64,000 bases of DNA. It comes from an uncultured Roseobacter sp. (GTDB lineage Bacteria > Pseudomonadota > Alphaproteobacteria > Rhodobacterales > Rhodobacteraceae). The stretch's first letter is position 1, and the number at the start of each line of letters is the position of its first letter. The stretch is taken from the NCBI RefSeq assembly GCF_947496515.1, contig NZ_CANMDB010000001.1:186001-250000 (forward strand), written 5' to 3'. Below are positions 50,490 to 60,571 of this stretch, piece by piece. A program made the translations under genes and the position numbers. Below the pieces are notes generated by a model. It had not been told where the DNA came from and searched no databases. It saw nothing but the letters and a program-made list of their open reading frames with translations.

Positions 50490-52292
50490 ATGCTTGACAC
50501 AGTAACCAACGATCAGATGAGCGCGTTTCTCGATCGCTTTGGCGCAGCGCTCGAGGCGGGGGACATCGACGCGGTTGTAGAGATGTTCCAGACCGATTGC
50601 TACTGGCGCGATCTGGTGAGCTTTACCTGGAACATCAAGACGATGGAAGGCCGCGACGCCGTTCGCGACATGCTGGAGGCGCAGCTGGGCAGCACCAAAC
50701 CCACCGCCTGGCAGCTGGCCGAGGGCGAGCTGCCCACCGAAGAGGGCGGCATCGTCACCGCCTGGATCACCTTTGAGACAAAGGCGGCGCGAGGCTACGG
50801 GCTGGTGCGGCTCAAGGACGGGCTCATCTGGACGCTGCTCACCACCATGGTGGAGCTGAAGGGCCACGAGGAACCGCTGGGCTACGAACGGCCTCTGGGT
50901 ACCAAACACGGGGCGGGCAAGCATCGTCTCAGCTGGGCTGAGGAGATCGAGAAGGAGCGCACCGAGCTTGGCTATACCACCCAGCCTTACACGGTCATCA
51001 TCGGCGGTGGACAGGGGGGCATTGCCCTTGGCGCGCGGCTGCGGCAGCTGGGGGTCCCCACCATCATCGTGGAGAAGAACGAGCGCGCGGGCGACAGCTG
51101 GCGCAACCGGTACAAATCGCTCTGCCTGCATGACCCGGTGTGGTACGATCACCTGCCCTATCTGCCGTTTCCGCCCAACTGGCCCGTCTTTGCCCCCAAG
51201 GACAAGCTGGGCGACTGGTTGGAGATGTACACGCGGATCATGGAGCTGAACTACTGGACCCGCTCGGAGGTGCAGAAAGCGGAATGGGACGCAGATGCGG
51301 GCACCTGGATCGTCAAGGTGAACCGCGACGGCGAAGAGGTGACGCTGCGGCCGACGCAGCTGGTCTTTGCCACCGGCATGTCGGGCAAGGCCAATGTGCC
51401 GGACTTTCCCGGGATGGAGCGCTTCAAGGGCGACCAGCATCATTCGTCGAAACACCCCGGCCCCGATGCCTACAAGGGCAAGAAGGCGGTGGTCATCGGG
51501 TCGAACAACTCCGCCCATGACATCTGTGCTGCCCTGTGGGAGCATGACGTCGATGTGACCATGGTGCAGCGCTCCTCCACCCATATCGTGCGGTCAGAGC
51601 CGCTGATGGAATACGGGCTCGGGGATCTTTATTCCGAGCGCGCGGTGGAGGCGGGCGTGAGCCATCACAAGGCGGATCTGATCTTTGCCTCGCTGCCCTA
51701 CCGGATCTTGCATGAGTTCCAGATCCCGGTGTATGACAAGATCAAGGAGGTCGATGCGGAGTTCTACGCAGGACTTGAGAAGGCGGGCTTCCAGCTGGAC
51801 TGGGGGGCGGACGACTCCGGGCTCTTCATGAAATACCTGCGGCGCGGGTCGGGCTACTACATTGATGTGGGCGCCAGTCAGCTGATCATCGACGGCAAGA
51901 TCAAGCTGAAGGCCGGTCAGGCGACCGAAGTGGTCGAAGACGGTGTGATCCTCGATGATGGCACAAAGCTGGAGGCGGATGTGATCGTCTATGCCACCGG
52001 CTATGGCTCCATGAACGGTTGGGTCGCGGATCTGGTGGGGCAGGAGACGGCAGACCGCGTCGGCAAGGTCTGGGGTCTGGGCTCTGACACGCCCAAGGAT
52101 CCGGGCCCCTGGGAAGGCGAACAGCGCAACATGTGGAAGCCGACGCAGGTGGAGAACCTCTGGATGCACGGCGGCAACCTGCACCAGTCGCGGCACTATT
52201 CGCAGTTCCTGTCCTTGCAGATCAAGGCGCGGATGGAAGGGATCGACACGCCCGTCTACGGTCTGCAGGAGGTGCATCACTCGGGCCGCTGA
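50490..52292 (+). CDS. NTF2-like domain / flavin-containing monooxygenase fusion
   Basis: A 600-residue oxidoreductase. Residues ~1-130 are an NTF2/SnoaL-like domain (SAFLDRFGAALEAGDIDAVVEMF). The rest is a flavin-dependent monooxygenase with the FAD site VIIGGGQGGIALGARLRQLG, the FMO-type WRNRYKSLCLHDPVWYDHLP, VFATGMSGKANVPDFPGME, the NADP site AVVIGSNNSAHDICAALWEH and the late ATGYGSMNGWV. The substrate is unknown; related proteins act on ketones, amines or indole-pyruvate. Of two adjacent ATG codons, 50490 has better spacing from GGGAGG. Confidence 0.89.
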   Translation: MLDTVTNDQMSAFLDRFGAALEAGDIDAVVEMFQTDCYWRDLVSFTWNIKTMEGRDAVRDMLEAQLGSTKPTAWQLAEGELPTEEGGIVTAWITFETKAARGYGLVRLKDGLIWTLLTTMVELKGHEEPLGYERPLGTKHGAGKHRLSWAEEIEKERTELGYTTQPYTVIIGGGQGGIALGARLRQLGVPTIIVEKNERAGDSWRNRYKSLCLHDPVWYDHLPYLPFPPNWPVFAPKDKLGDWLEMYTRIMELNYWTRSEVQKAEWDADAGTWIVKVNRDGEEVTLRPTQLVFATGMSGKANVPDFPGMERFKGDQHHSSKHPGPDAYKGKKAVVIGSNNSAHDICAALWEHDVDVTMVQRSSTHIVRSEPLMEYGLGDLYSERAVEAGVSHHKADLIFASLPYRILHEFQIPVYDKIKEVDAEFYAGLEKAGFQLDWGADDSGLFMKYLRRGSGYYIDVGASQLIIDGKIKLKAGQATEVVEDGVILDDGTKLEADVIVYATGYGSMNGWVADLVGQETADRVGKVWGLGSDTPKDPGPWEGEQRNMWKPTQVENLWMHGGNLHQSRHYSQFLSLQIKARMEGIDTPVYGLQEVHHSGR

Positions 52293-52489
52293 GCCTGTCG
52301 TCTCTCAATAGGCTGGAGCGGGTGCGCTGCTCCGGCCTACGTCACACAGGGGCCCATCGGCAGATGATGCGTGGGCTTGGCGAGATGGCGCTTTGCGCCG
52401 GCGGAGCGGCTTCGTAGCCGGTAGATGATGCGTATCGGTCCTCTTGAGGACGGGCGCCTCGTCATAGCGATTGGGGTCTGTCGCCTCGG

Positions 52490-53149
52490 CTAGAACCGCA
52501 ATGTGATGGCTTCAAAGGATAGCTTGCTCCAGTAGCTCGACCACAGCAGGAAACCCGCGAATTTGCAAAGGTCCTCGGTTGCGTTCGGGACGGCAATCGC
52601 GGCGGGCATGGCATCCAGCGTCACGGACAGCGCCAGACACAGGACGCTAAGCACCAGCGGCAGATGTCGCACCTGCGCAAGATAAGCGCGCTGCATCCAT
52701 AGTATCGCCGTCGCCGCGCAGCCATAGAGGGCAAACATGACCATCTCGAACCACGGCAACAGGTCGCGGATCGGCCCGTCGTGGAGCAAAAAGAGATCGT
52801 CCAGAGCCAGCAGCGCGGAGAGCAGCGACACCCAACCCAGTAACCTTGCCCGAGGCGCGCGCAGGGCGGTGGCCATCATCGTGGTCGTCGCGGCGATGAT
52901 CAGCACCACGATCCCGCCGTTGGAGATTGCGCCAAGAAAGAACGGGCCACCCGCGTAGGTCGCGGGGTCACTCAGCGCAACGGCGACATCGCCACCGCGC
53001 AGGTGAATGGCCATCAAAAGAGCAATGGCGATGACCAGCACGCCTGCGGTTATCAGGATTTCGATAAACGGGCTCTGGGTCAGCCGCAGCGTCTTTGGCG
53101 GGCTTAACTCCGCTCGGGTGCCAAGGTCGGATGGGTGACTGTCATACAT
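52490..53149 (-). CDS. Hypothetical polytopic membrane protein
   Basis: A 219-residue integral membrane protein with about six hydrophobic segments. The first follows a polar ~28-residue head (IEILITAGVLVIAIALLMAIH). A conserved-looking acidic loop ALDDLFLLHDGPI sits between helices 3 and 4, and Asp/His there could bind a ligand. I do not recognise the family. It is convergent with the monooxygenase gene and stands alone. Confidence 0.72.
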   Translation of the reverse strand: MYDSHPSDLGTRAELSPPKTLRLTQSPFIEILITAGVLVIAIALLMAIHLRGGDVAVALSDPATYAGGPFFLGAISNGGIVVLIIAATTTMMATALRAPRARLLGWVSLLSALLALDDLFLLHDGPIRDLLPWFEMVMFALYGCAATAILWMQRAYLAQVRHLPLVLSVLCLALSVTLDAMPAAIAVPNATEDLCKFAGFLLWSSYWSKLSFEAITLRF

Positions 53150-53504
53150 TTGTTACATTATATTTCGAGGCGCCCGAAATCCCAGTGAAAAGTTAACGCC
53201 GTCGCGCGGTCTTCATCGCTTGCGCACTGTCAGGTCAAGGTCAAAGACAACCGCCGGTTGCCGAAAGCCGCCGGGTGAGAAGATGAGGTTGTGCCCGGGA
53301 GCATACGACCTGCTGTCAGCCTGCCGCCAGCGACCGGTCATGGACATGCCAGCTTCCAGCGTCGTTTGATCGGGCTTGGCCAATCGTGAAGCCAAGGCAA
53401 GCGTCCGCTCGCCTACGGTCTGCACCACATGCGTTGTCGGAGATGGCTGGAGGACGCGTGCCCCAAGCCGGACCGCAAGTCGACGCCGGGAAGGAGCCTC
53501 GTGC
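53150..53504. other. 355-bp spacer with a doubtful small frame
   Basis: This stretch between the membrane-protein gene and the universal stress protein gene contains a 71-codon minus-strand frame (53213-53428), listed separately, and otherwise nothing I recognise. The A+T-rich sequence near 53150-53165 is a plausible promoter for the membrane-protein gene. Confidence 0.45.
53213..53428 (-). pseudogene. Doubtful small ORF or gene remnant
   Basis: A 71-codon frame whose translation (ending AVVFDLDLTVRKR) has a more protein-like composition than surrounding non-coding frames. It lacks a clear ribosome site and a recognised family. It may be the C-terminal remnant of a longer gene, since the reading starts without a conserved N-terminus. 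It is equally likely to be chance. Confidence 0.25.
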
Positions 53505-54284
53505 TTATTTCGCGATCAGCAGATCGCAGGGTGGTTTACGGATCAGTGTGGCGGACAGGCTGCCCAGGATATAGCGGCCTGCGCCCGAGCGGGTGTGCCC
53601 GCCGATGACCAGCAGATCAAAACTCTGATCCGCCATGATGTCCTGCAGCGCCTCCTCCGGCCGTGCCTCGATAAAGACAGGATAGGGCAGGTCCTGCGGC
53701 AGCGGGTGCATCGCCTTCCAGGTCTCGTAATCACGCTCCGCCTCCTCGCGGAAAGAAACCTCATGGGCGGTAAAGACGGTCAGATCAGCGCCGGGGGCGA
53801 GGGCGGCAATATGACCGAGTGCAGCGGCGCAGACGTCCGAGAGTGCGACACCTGCGAGGACCCGGGTATATGCCTGCTCAGCGCTGCCGGTCACGAGCAG
53901 TACCGGGACGGTGCTGGAGCGGATCAGGTGCTCCATGGTGGTTTCGCGGATCTGGTCAAGGAACGCGCGGCGGCGGTGCAGCCCGACGATCAGCAGATCC
54001 GCCTCGACGCGGGCCACCGTCTCGGTGATCTGCTGGATTGCGTCGCCCTTGGCCACGGTGATCTCGACCGATAGGGGGCGTTTGCCTGCGTCCTCTGCCA
54101 CCTGACCCGAGAGCATCGTCCGGGCGCCGACCTCCACGGGCTGGGACAGCGGTTCAGGCAACGCGGCATCGACGATATGCAGCACGGTCAGCTGCGCGCC
54201 TGTCTCGGCGGCCATGTCCACGGCCCGGCGGAGCGCCGGGCGCGACCGCTCCGACAAATCACTGGCGATCACGATGTTCTTCAC
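53505..54284 (-). CDS. Universal stress protein with two UspA domains
   Basis: A 259-residue protein made of two tandem UspA domains. The first begins KNIVIASDLSERSRPALRRA. It ends near VEADLLIVGLHRRRAFLDQI, and the segment IRSSTVPVLLV closes it. The second ends FDLLVIGGHTRSGAGRYILGSLSATLI, where GxxGRxxxGS is the nucleotide-binding motif, and closes RKPPCDLLIAK. ATP binding is thus likely in the second domain only. Tandem Usp proteins help survival under starvation or oxidative stress. It is a single-gene unit. Confidence 0.9.
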   Translation of the reverse strand: MKNIVIASDLSERSRPALRRAVDMAAETGAQLTVLHIVDAALPEPLSQPVEVGARTMLSGQVAEDAGKRPLSVEITVAKGDAIQQITETVARVEADLLIVGLHRRRAFLDQIRETTMEHLIRSSTVPVLLVTGSAEQAYTRVLAGVALSDVCAAALGHIAALAPGADLTVFTAHEVSFREEAERDYETWKAMHPLPQDLPYPVFIEARPEEALQDIMADQSFDLLVIGGHTRSGAGRYILGSLSATLIRKPPCDLLIAK

Positions 54285-54585
54285 AAGACTGCCCCTCCGC
54301 TGGAATGATGATTCCGGTGAGGTTCATCTATGCAGCCTCTGGCGCAGCACAAGATGCGATCGGACCGGTCCCGCACGCTCTCCGCCCGCGACGGGCGGCT
54401 GCGGGCCAGCCAAGGTTTGGTGACCGCGATCCCGATGAGCTTGCCAATGTCGCGCCTGGCCTGTCGGGTGCGCCGGACGCGGCGCACAACACCCCGCTGG
54501 TTCGGCGATCTTTCAGCCTGCTGGACGTCGCATTGGGCCGGTCACGCAGTCATCCGTGAAGACCACTGCGGACCGATCCGAAGGG
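54285..54585. other. 301-bp spacer, nothing recognised
   Basis: Between the universal stress protein gene and the lipoprotein gene (both minus strand) no frame with a ribosome site is visible. The stretch should contain the promoter of the universal stress protein gene, but no clear sigma-factor motif stands out. Confidence 0.45.
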
Positions 54586-55113
54586 TCAGCTTGGACGGGC
54601 ACCGCGCAACGCCGTCAGAAATGCGGCGAGGTTGGCTCTGGCAGCTCCTTCATTCGCGAGTCTCAGCCGCTCGACGCCCAGAAAGGCCTCATTATAGGCG
54701 GCGGTGTGGGGTGTGCGGATCGTCTGGTCAAAGAGCGCGCGGCCAGCGCTGTTCAACACCCTGTAGCGGACGGTCATCTCGACCGTCATGGAGGCGCCGA
54801 AGAGCGGCTGTTCCACCGCGATCAGGTCGGCCGCGACCCGCAGCGGGCCACCATCGCGAATGTAGCCGCCTTCCAGTAGGGCGCTGTCGAGTGCGGATTG
54901 GAACGCGGTATCCGAGATTTCGGACGTCCAGAGCGGCGACGTTTCGCGGCCGCCGGTCACGTCGGTCGATCCGATCTGCTTGGCGTAAATGCTCGAGGTG
55001 GATACGGGCGCGATGGAGGTGGGTTTCATCGCGATGGGGCTCGCACCCGAGGCGCAGCCTGCCAGGATGGCGACCGACAGCAAAAGAGCGAGTTTTTCAA
55101 TGATCGGTCTCAA
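54586..55113 (-). CDS. Putative outer-membrane or periplasmic lipoprotein, TTG start
   Basis: A 175-residue lipoprotein of unknown function. The signal RPIIEKLALLLSVAILAGCASG has a lipobox ILAGC. The start is a TTG at 55113, because AAGGAG lies seven bases before it and no ATG or GTG exists near the signal peptide. The mature part contains a conserved-looking VRYRVLNSAGRALFDQTIRTP, resembling small lipoproteins with a DUF4136/LptE-like beta fold, though I cannot name the family. It stands downstream of the RimK-type gene in the same direction. Confidence 0.75.
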   Translation of the reverse strand: MRPIIEKLALLLSVAILAGCASGASPIAMKPTSIAPVSTSSIYAKQIGSTDVTGGRETSPLWTSEISDTAFQSALDSALLEGGYIRDGGPLRVAADLIAVEQPLFGASMTVEMTVRYRVLNSAGRALFDQTIRTPHTAAYNEAFLGVERLRLANEGAARANLAAFLTALRGARPS

Positions 55114-55339
55114 TTCAATACTCCTTGGGTACGGGTATGGGTCCGCTCGGGGTCGTCCACCCTGCGTGGACCGGGCCCTTATCAACGGCATACGTCCCTA
55201 TAAAGCGCCGACAGCAGCCAAGGTTAATGATCTCGGCGGTCGTGTCTCTTCATTGGTGCCGTCCTGGTCCGTCGGGAGCCTTTCGGCACGACCTTCGTCG
55301 CGCGAACGGGTCGGGTCCGCGCGCGGGACGCTTGGCCTA

Positions 55340-56725
55340 TCAGCCCCGGGCGCGTTTGCGGGCAGGCTGCGGTTTTACGCGGGCCTCGATCTCGTCGTAG
55401 AGTTTGCCGACGATGTCCTTGTTCGTTGCCTTTTCGATCCCTTCGAAGCCCGGAGAGGAGTTGACCTCCAGCACTTTGGGGCCTGCTTCTGATCGCAACA
55501 GATCGACCCCGGCCTTGCCCAGACCGAAGGCGCGGGCGGCACGCACTGCCGTGTCGCGTTCCTCCTTGGTGATGCGTACCACCTTGGCGGAGCCGCCCCG
55601 GTGCAGATTGGACCGAAAGTCCCCCTCCGCCCCGGTGCGTTTCATGGCCGCCACGACCTTGCCCGCGATGACGAGACAGCGGATGTCCTCGCCCGCCGCT
55701 TCCTTGACGAAATCCTGCACGAGGAAGTTCGCCTTGAGCCCGCGGAAGGCGTCGATCACGCTCTCTGCGGCCTTTTTCGTCTCGGCCAGCACCACACCCT
55801 TGCCCTGAGTGGATTCCAGCAGCTTGACGATCACCGGTGCGCTGCCCACCAGCCCCATCAGGTTCGACGTGTCCTTGGGCGAGGCGGCAAAGGCGGTGGT
55901 GGGCATGCCGATCTTTTTGGAGGCGAGGATCTGGTGGGCGTGCAGCTTGTCGCGGCTCGCGGTGATACCGGCGGAGCCGTTGACGCAGTAGGTGCCGATG
56001 GTCTCGAACTGACGGATGACCGCGGTGCCATAGGCGGTGACGGATGCACCGATGCGCGGGATCACCGCGTCATAGCGCGGCAGGCGTTTGCCGTCGTAGT
56101 GAACCTCGGGCGCCATGGCGTTGATCGCCATGTAGCAGCGGGTGGTGTCGATGACCTCCACCGCGTGACCGCGCGCCTCGCCCACCTCGACGAGGCGGCG
56201 GGTGGAATAGTTGTCTTCCCGGCTGAGCACCGCGATGCGGAGTGCGCGTTTGGGGGCGCGTTGCTTGAGGGCGGCGGTGTGATAGTCGTCGTAGCTGAGT
56301 TCGGGCTGGAGATTTTTCTCCGTGGGCGAGATGGAGATGTGATCGGTCAGGGCCTGCCGGCCCAGCAGCATCCGCGAGGACATTTGCTGGCGGTTGGTCA
56401 GCGTGATCTCGATGGGCCAGCTCTGGCCTGCGACGGCGAGGGTGGAGGAGATGACGAAACGCTGTTCTGTCTCGCCGTTGGACGAGGTCACCTCGCGCCG
56501 GTCGACCAGCGGGGCCGAGCAGGTGATGGCCATGTCCGCGCGGCCTGCGATGGGGTGGACGTTGAAGCGGACCTTGGGCTGTTTGGCGGGGCCGAAGACC
56601 TCGATGTCGTGGGCGTGCAGCGCCGAGGTGCGCGCACCGGTGTCCACCTTGGCCTTGATCGCGGGCAGACCGAGGTCGGGCAGGGCCACCCATTCCTCCC
56701 AACCAAATGTGAGTTTTCCGTCCAT
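55340..56725 (-). CDS. rimK: RimK-type ATP-grasp ligase fused to an N-terminal retropepsin-like (RimB) domain
   Basis: A 461-residue two-domain protein. Residues ~1-150 form the ATP-dependent zinc-protease/retropepsin-like domain ([32 protein letters not shown], where DTGA is the aspartic-protease-like signature). Residues ~165-455 are RimK ([18 protein letters not shown], then the ATP-grasp segment [19 protein letters not shown] and [16 protein letters not shown]). RimK adds glutamate to the C-terminus of ribosomal protein S6. RimB-like domains are implicated in trimming it. The fusion joins both activities in one chain. The exact target in this organism is inferred. Confidence 0.87.
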   Translation of the reverse strand: MDGKLTFGWEEWVALPDLGLPAIKAKVDTGARTSALHAHDIEVFGPAKQPKVRFNVHPIAGRADMAITCSAPLVDRREVTSSNGETEQRFVISSTLAVAGQSWPIEITLTNRQQMSSRMLLGRQALTDHISISPTEKNLQPELSYDDYHTAALKQRAPKRALRIAVLSREDNYSTRRLVEVGEARGHAVEVIDTTRCYMAINAMAPEVHYDGKRLPRYDAVIPRIGASVTAYGTAVIRQFETIGTYCVNGSAGITASRDKLHAHQILASKKIGMPTTAFAASPKDTSNLMGLVGSAPVIVKLLESTQGKGVVLAETKKAAESVIDAFRGLKANFLVQDFVKEAAGEDIRCLVIAGKVVAAMKRTGAEGDFRSNLHRGGSAKVVRITKEERDTAVRAARAFGLGKAGVDLLRSEAGPKVLEVNSSPGFEGIEKATNKDIVGKLYDEIEARVKPQPARKRARG

Positions 56726-56781
56726 ATCGCCCCCTCGCTGGCTTGCATGGGTAACAGGCGGGACCCGGCCTCACAAGCGGG

Positions 56782-58368
56782 TCACTGTGGTAGCGGCCCG
56801 GTCTTCCATGTGCAGCCCGGGGGCGGAGGGATGGCGGAGGTGTCCTTATAATCGTCGGGAGCAATCTGTTCCCAAGCAGGAGGCGCATACTCTGGCGGTG
56901 CCGCTTCAATCCACCCGCGCCAGCGCCCAAAAAACGCTTCGTCGTCCAAGTCCTGATCAACCCATTGGCAGGGGTGGCCCATCTGGTTTTGGAAGCCTTC
57001 GGGCAGTTGGACGGTTCCGTCGAGAAAAACGTTCCGGAAATCTGTCCTTTTGTCGAAAACCACTGCGGTCAGATCAATATTTCTAAGCAGGCCACCGTTG
57101 TTTACACTTCCGTTCAGATCGGTCCCATTCATGAATGCCCCTCTCAGTTGCACCCTTACCATTTCAGCGTTGCGGAAGATCGCGTCATCTAAAAGTGCCC
57201 CCTGCAGATCGACATCCTCCAGAGTTGAACGGGTCATATTGGCCCTTGCCATTCGAACTCCTCGCAGTACCACGTCTTTCATGGTTACTTTGCGCAAGTT
57301 TGCACCTTCCAACTGCGCCCGTGTCAGTATCGTTCCTCGCAGCAAATAGTCCTCTCCTCTCATGTTTGCGCCTGCGAGGAAAACCAAACGCAGAATAGCA
57401 TTGTTGAAGTTTGGCCTATCTGCTCCCTCCCTTTCCCAGAGTGGCCTGTTCATATCTGCTAACAGGGTTCTATGCCGAGCCCACCATTCGTTGTTGAAGG
57501 CTTTGCGTTGCGGCTCGTCCAAACCTATCAATGTGCAAGGTGTTTCTTCTTCGCGCTTGCACCAAACCACCAGAAACTCATTGCGCGCGATCTCATAGGG
57601 CAACCAACCCGCGGGGCGTTCGACGATGTTCTCCGCTGTCAGGTCGAGACGGGCGAGATAATGTCCCGGTCTTTCGGTCACTAACCAGCTTAGCGCGCCG
57701 ATCGGCAGGGCCGCCAAAGTCCCGATCAGAGCACTCAAAAATCCCGCTTTTTTCACCTGATGGGCCGGATCGCCCGCCCCGCCGCGCATCCGGTAGAAGA
57801 TCATCATGGCCGAGCCCAATCCGAATATAAGGGAAAAGACAAACATGGCGGCCGCAACCCCGGTCAGCGCCAGATCACGGGCTGGCAGGGATTGAAACCA
57901 GACGTAGAGCAGCACGACAGGGCCTGCGAGCCAGGCAAAGACGATGTTCCAGAAGACCGATGGGAACTCTAGCGCGCGCGGTTGGCAGCAGCCATCCTTA
58001 CGCAGGTGGCGGCGGAGGGTCAGCGCCGTGTCGGTTATCAGCCAGGGTGTGACCGCATCGCCCAAGCGGCGGTCTTTGATGCTCTCCGGCAGCTCTCCCA
58101 AAGCGTCCCACAAACGGACCAGGTAGAGGTGGAAGTAGCCGTAGACCGCGACCGTCAGGATGGGGGCCGTGTAGAAGAAAAGCCGCGTGGGCACCGAGAC
58201 ACCGACCAGTGGCAGCTCCGTGTCGCGGCTAACGCCGTAGAAGTCAATGGGCCGCACGCCCAGCATGGTGACGCCCACAAAGATCAGCACCGCCAGCAGG
58301 ATGAACCAGGTATTGCGGGCGTTGGCGGTAAGCGCCTGTACGCGGGAAAGCCTTGTGTCATCCGTCAT
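56782..58368 (-). CDS. Membrane protein with C-terminal pentapeptide repeats
   Basis: A 528-residue protein. The N-terminal ~300 residues hold about six membrane helices (starting WFILLAVLIFVGVTML). The C-terminal third is a pentapeptide-repeat domain with A(N/D)LxG-like units (LEGANLRKVTMKDVVLRGVRMARANMTRSTLEDVDLQGALL, here cited by content near residues 355-420). Such repeats form a right-handed beta-helix used for protein contacts. The protein ends in a Pro/Trp-rich tail. It was started at MTDDTRL because the longer frame overlaps the tgt gene on the other strand. Function is unknown. Confidence 0.8.
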   Translation of the reverse strand: MTDDTRLSRVQALTANARNTWFILLAVLIFVGVTMLGVRPIDFYGVSRDTELPLVGVSVPTRLFFYTAPILTVAVYGYFHLYLVRLWDALGELPESIKDRRLGDAVTPWLITDTALTLRRHLRKDGCCQPRALEFPSVFWNIVFAWLAGPVVLLYVWFQSLPARDLALTGVAAAMFVFSLIFGLGSAMMIFYRMRGGAGDPAHQVKKAGFLSALIGTLAALPIGALSWLVTERPGHYLARLDLTAENIVERPAGWLPYEIARNEFLVVWCKREEETPCTLIGLDEPQRKAFNNEWWARHRTLLADMNRPLWEREGADRPNFNNAILRLVFLAGANMRGEDYLLRGTILTRAQLEGANLRKVTMKDVVLRGVRMARANMTRSTLEDVDLQGALLDDAIFRNAEMVRVQLRGAFMNGTDLNGSVNNGGLLRNIDLTAVVFDKRTDFRNVFLDGTVQLPEGFQNQMGHPCQWVDQDLDDEAFFGRWRGWIEAAPPEYAPPAWEQIAPDDYKDTSAIPPPPGCTWKTGPLPQ

Positions 58369-58395
58369 GTAATAACTCTTAGTTGCAATACTTGA

Positions 58396-59589
<1,194 letters not shown>

Positions 59590-59690
59590 CGGATCCGGTT
59601 TTGCAATTTTTTGCGTTTTGTCCGGCCACATTAAGAAGGGCTTAACCCGGTCACGCATACATCAAGGCATCGGAAGTTAGAGGTGTCTGG

Positions 59691-60377
59691 ATGTCTGCAA
59701 ATGCGAAACGCGCTGAGGTCGATCAAGAGGGATCGCTGGAGCATACCTTGCACCAGATACTCGGGCAGTTCGCGCCATTGCGCGTCGCCGCGCTGCAGAT
59801 TCTGATCTATCACATCGAGGGGCCGGACGAGGAAGACCGGCACGTCACGGACGAAGAATTCATGGCCGCCGCCGCGAGCCTTGATGCCGGATGTGCAGCG
59901 GCCCGTGCGCTGGAGGCTGAATACTTCGCCCCCCATGATCTGACGCTGCCGACTGTCCTGGCGGAAAAGCTGGCGGATCTGACGGAGGCCTTGCAGGAAC
60001 TGGTGCGGATCACCTCACGATGTTCTCTGGACGACAAGAAGGTGAAAGGGTTCAATCCGTCGGCCAAGATGTATGACCTGTGCTGCCTGCGCGTGGCCAA
60101 TGGCGTCAGTGATTTCAGCACCGAGCTAGGGTATTTTTTCCTGGAACTCAATGACAAGGGCAGGGCAGACGCGCTGGATCATACCAGCTCCATCGCGATG
60201 GAAATCGGCAAGATCGGTCGGGTCATCAATATGGTCGCCACCAACGCCTCGATTGAGGCGGCGCGGGTGGGCGACGCTGGCAAGGGCTTCACCGTGATCG
60301 CCGATGAGGTCAAGGCATTGTCGTCGCGCGTATCATCGCTGTCGGTCTCGCTGACGGAACGGAACGCCCGAAACTAG
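59691..60377 (+). CDS. Truncated cytoplasmic methyl-accepting chemotaxis-like protein
   Basis: A 228-residue soluble protein. The first ~160 residues form a helical domain that I do not recognise. The last ~60 residues contain the chemoreceptor hairpin-tip sequence INMVATNASIEAARVGDAGKGFTVIADEVKALSSRVSSL, here cited as residues ~180-220. A full receptor continues past the tip into a second helix and has methylation helices. Here the chain stops shortly after the tip, with no transmembrane helix. It may bind CheW/CheA without being adaptable, or act as a structural decoy. It starts about 100 bases after tgt. Confidence 0.82.
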   Translation: MSANAKRAEVDQEGSLEHTLHQILGQFAPLRVAALQILIYHIEGPDEEDRHVTDEEFMAAAASLDAGCAAARALEAEYFAPHDLTLPTVLAEKLADLTEALQELVRITSRCSLDDKKVKGFNPSAKMYDLCCLRVANGVSDFSTELGYFFLELNDKGRADALDHTSSIAMEIGKIGRVINMVATNASIEAARVGDAGKGFTVIADEVKALSSRVSSLSVSLTERNARN

Positions 60378-60410
60378 AGGGCCGCGGCACCGTTTTTGGG
60401 TAATTGGAGG

Positions 60411-60440
60411 CTTGTGATTTCCGGTGGCTCTGGCCATGTT
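60411..60440 (+). promoter_or_regulatory. Possible sigma-32 (RpoH) type promoter before lon
   Basis: CTTGTG at 60411-60416 and GGCCATGTT at 60432-60440 are arranged like a heat-shock promoter (CTTGAA and CCCCAT-type elements) with a 15-base spacer. It is about 130 bases before the lon start. lon is a classical RpoH target in proteobacteria. The match is imperfect. Confidence 0.35.
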
Positions 60441-60571
60441 GGCGCCAGCAAAGAGAATGACAAGGTTGATTTCAGGCGGCAGTCGCCCCACCTGTGACGT
60501 CCAAGTCGGAGATGGTCGAGCGTTGCTGCAAGAGCGGGACCGGTGCCATCTTGCCAAAATAAGGAAAGAGC

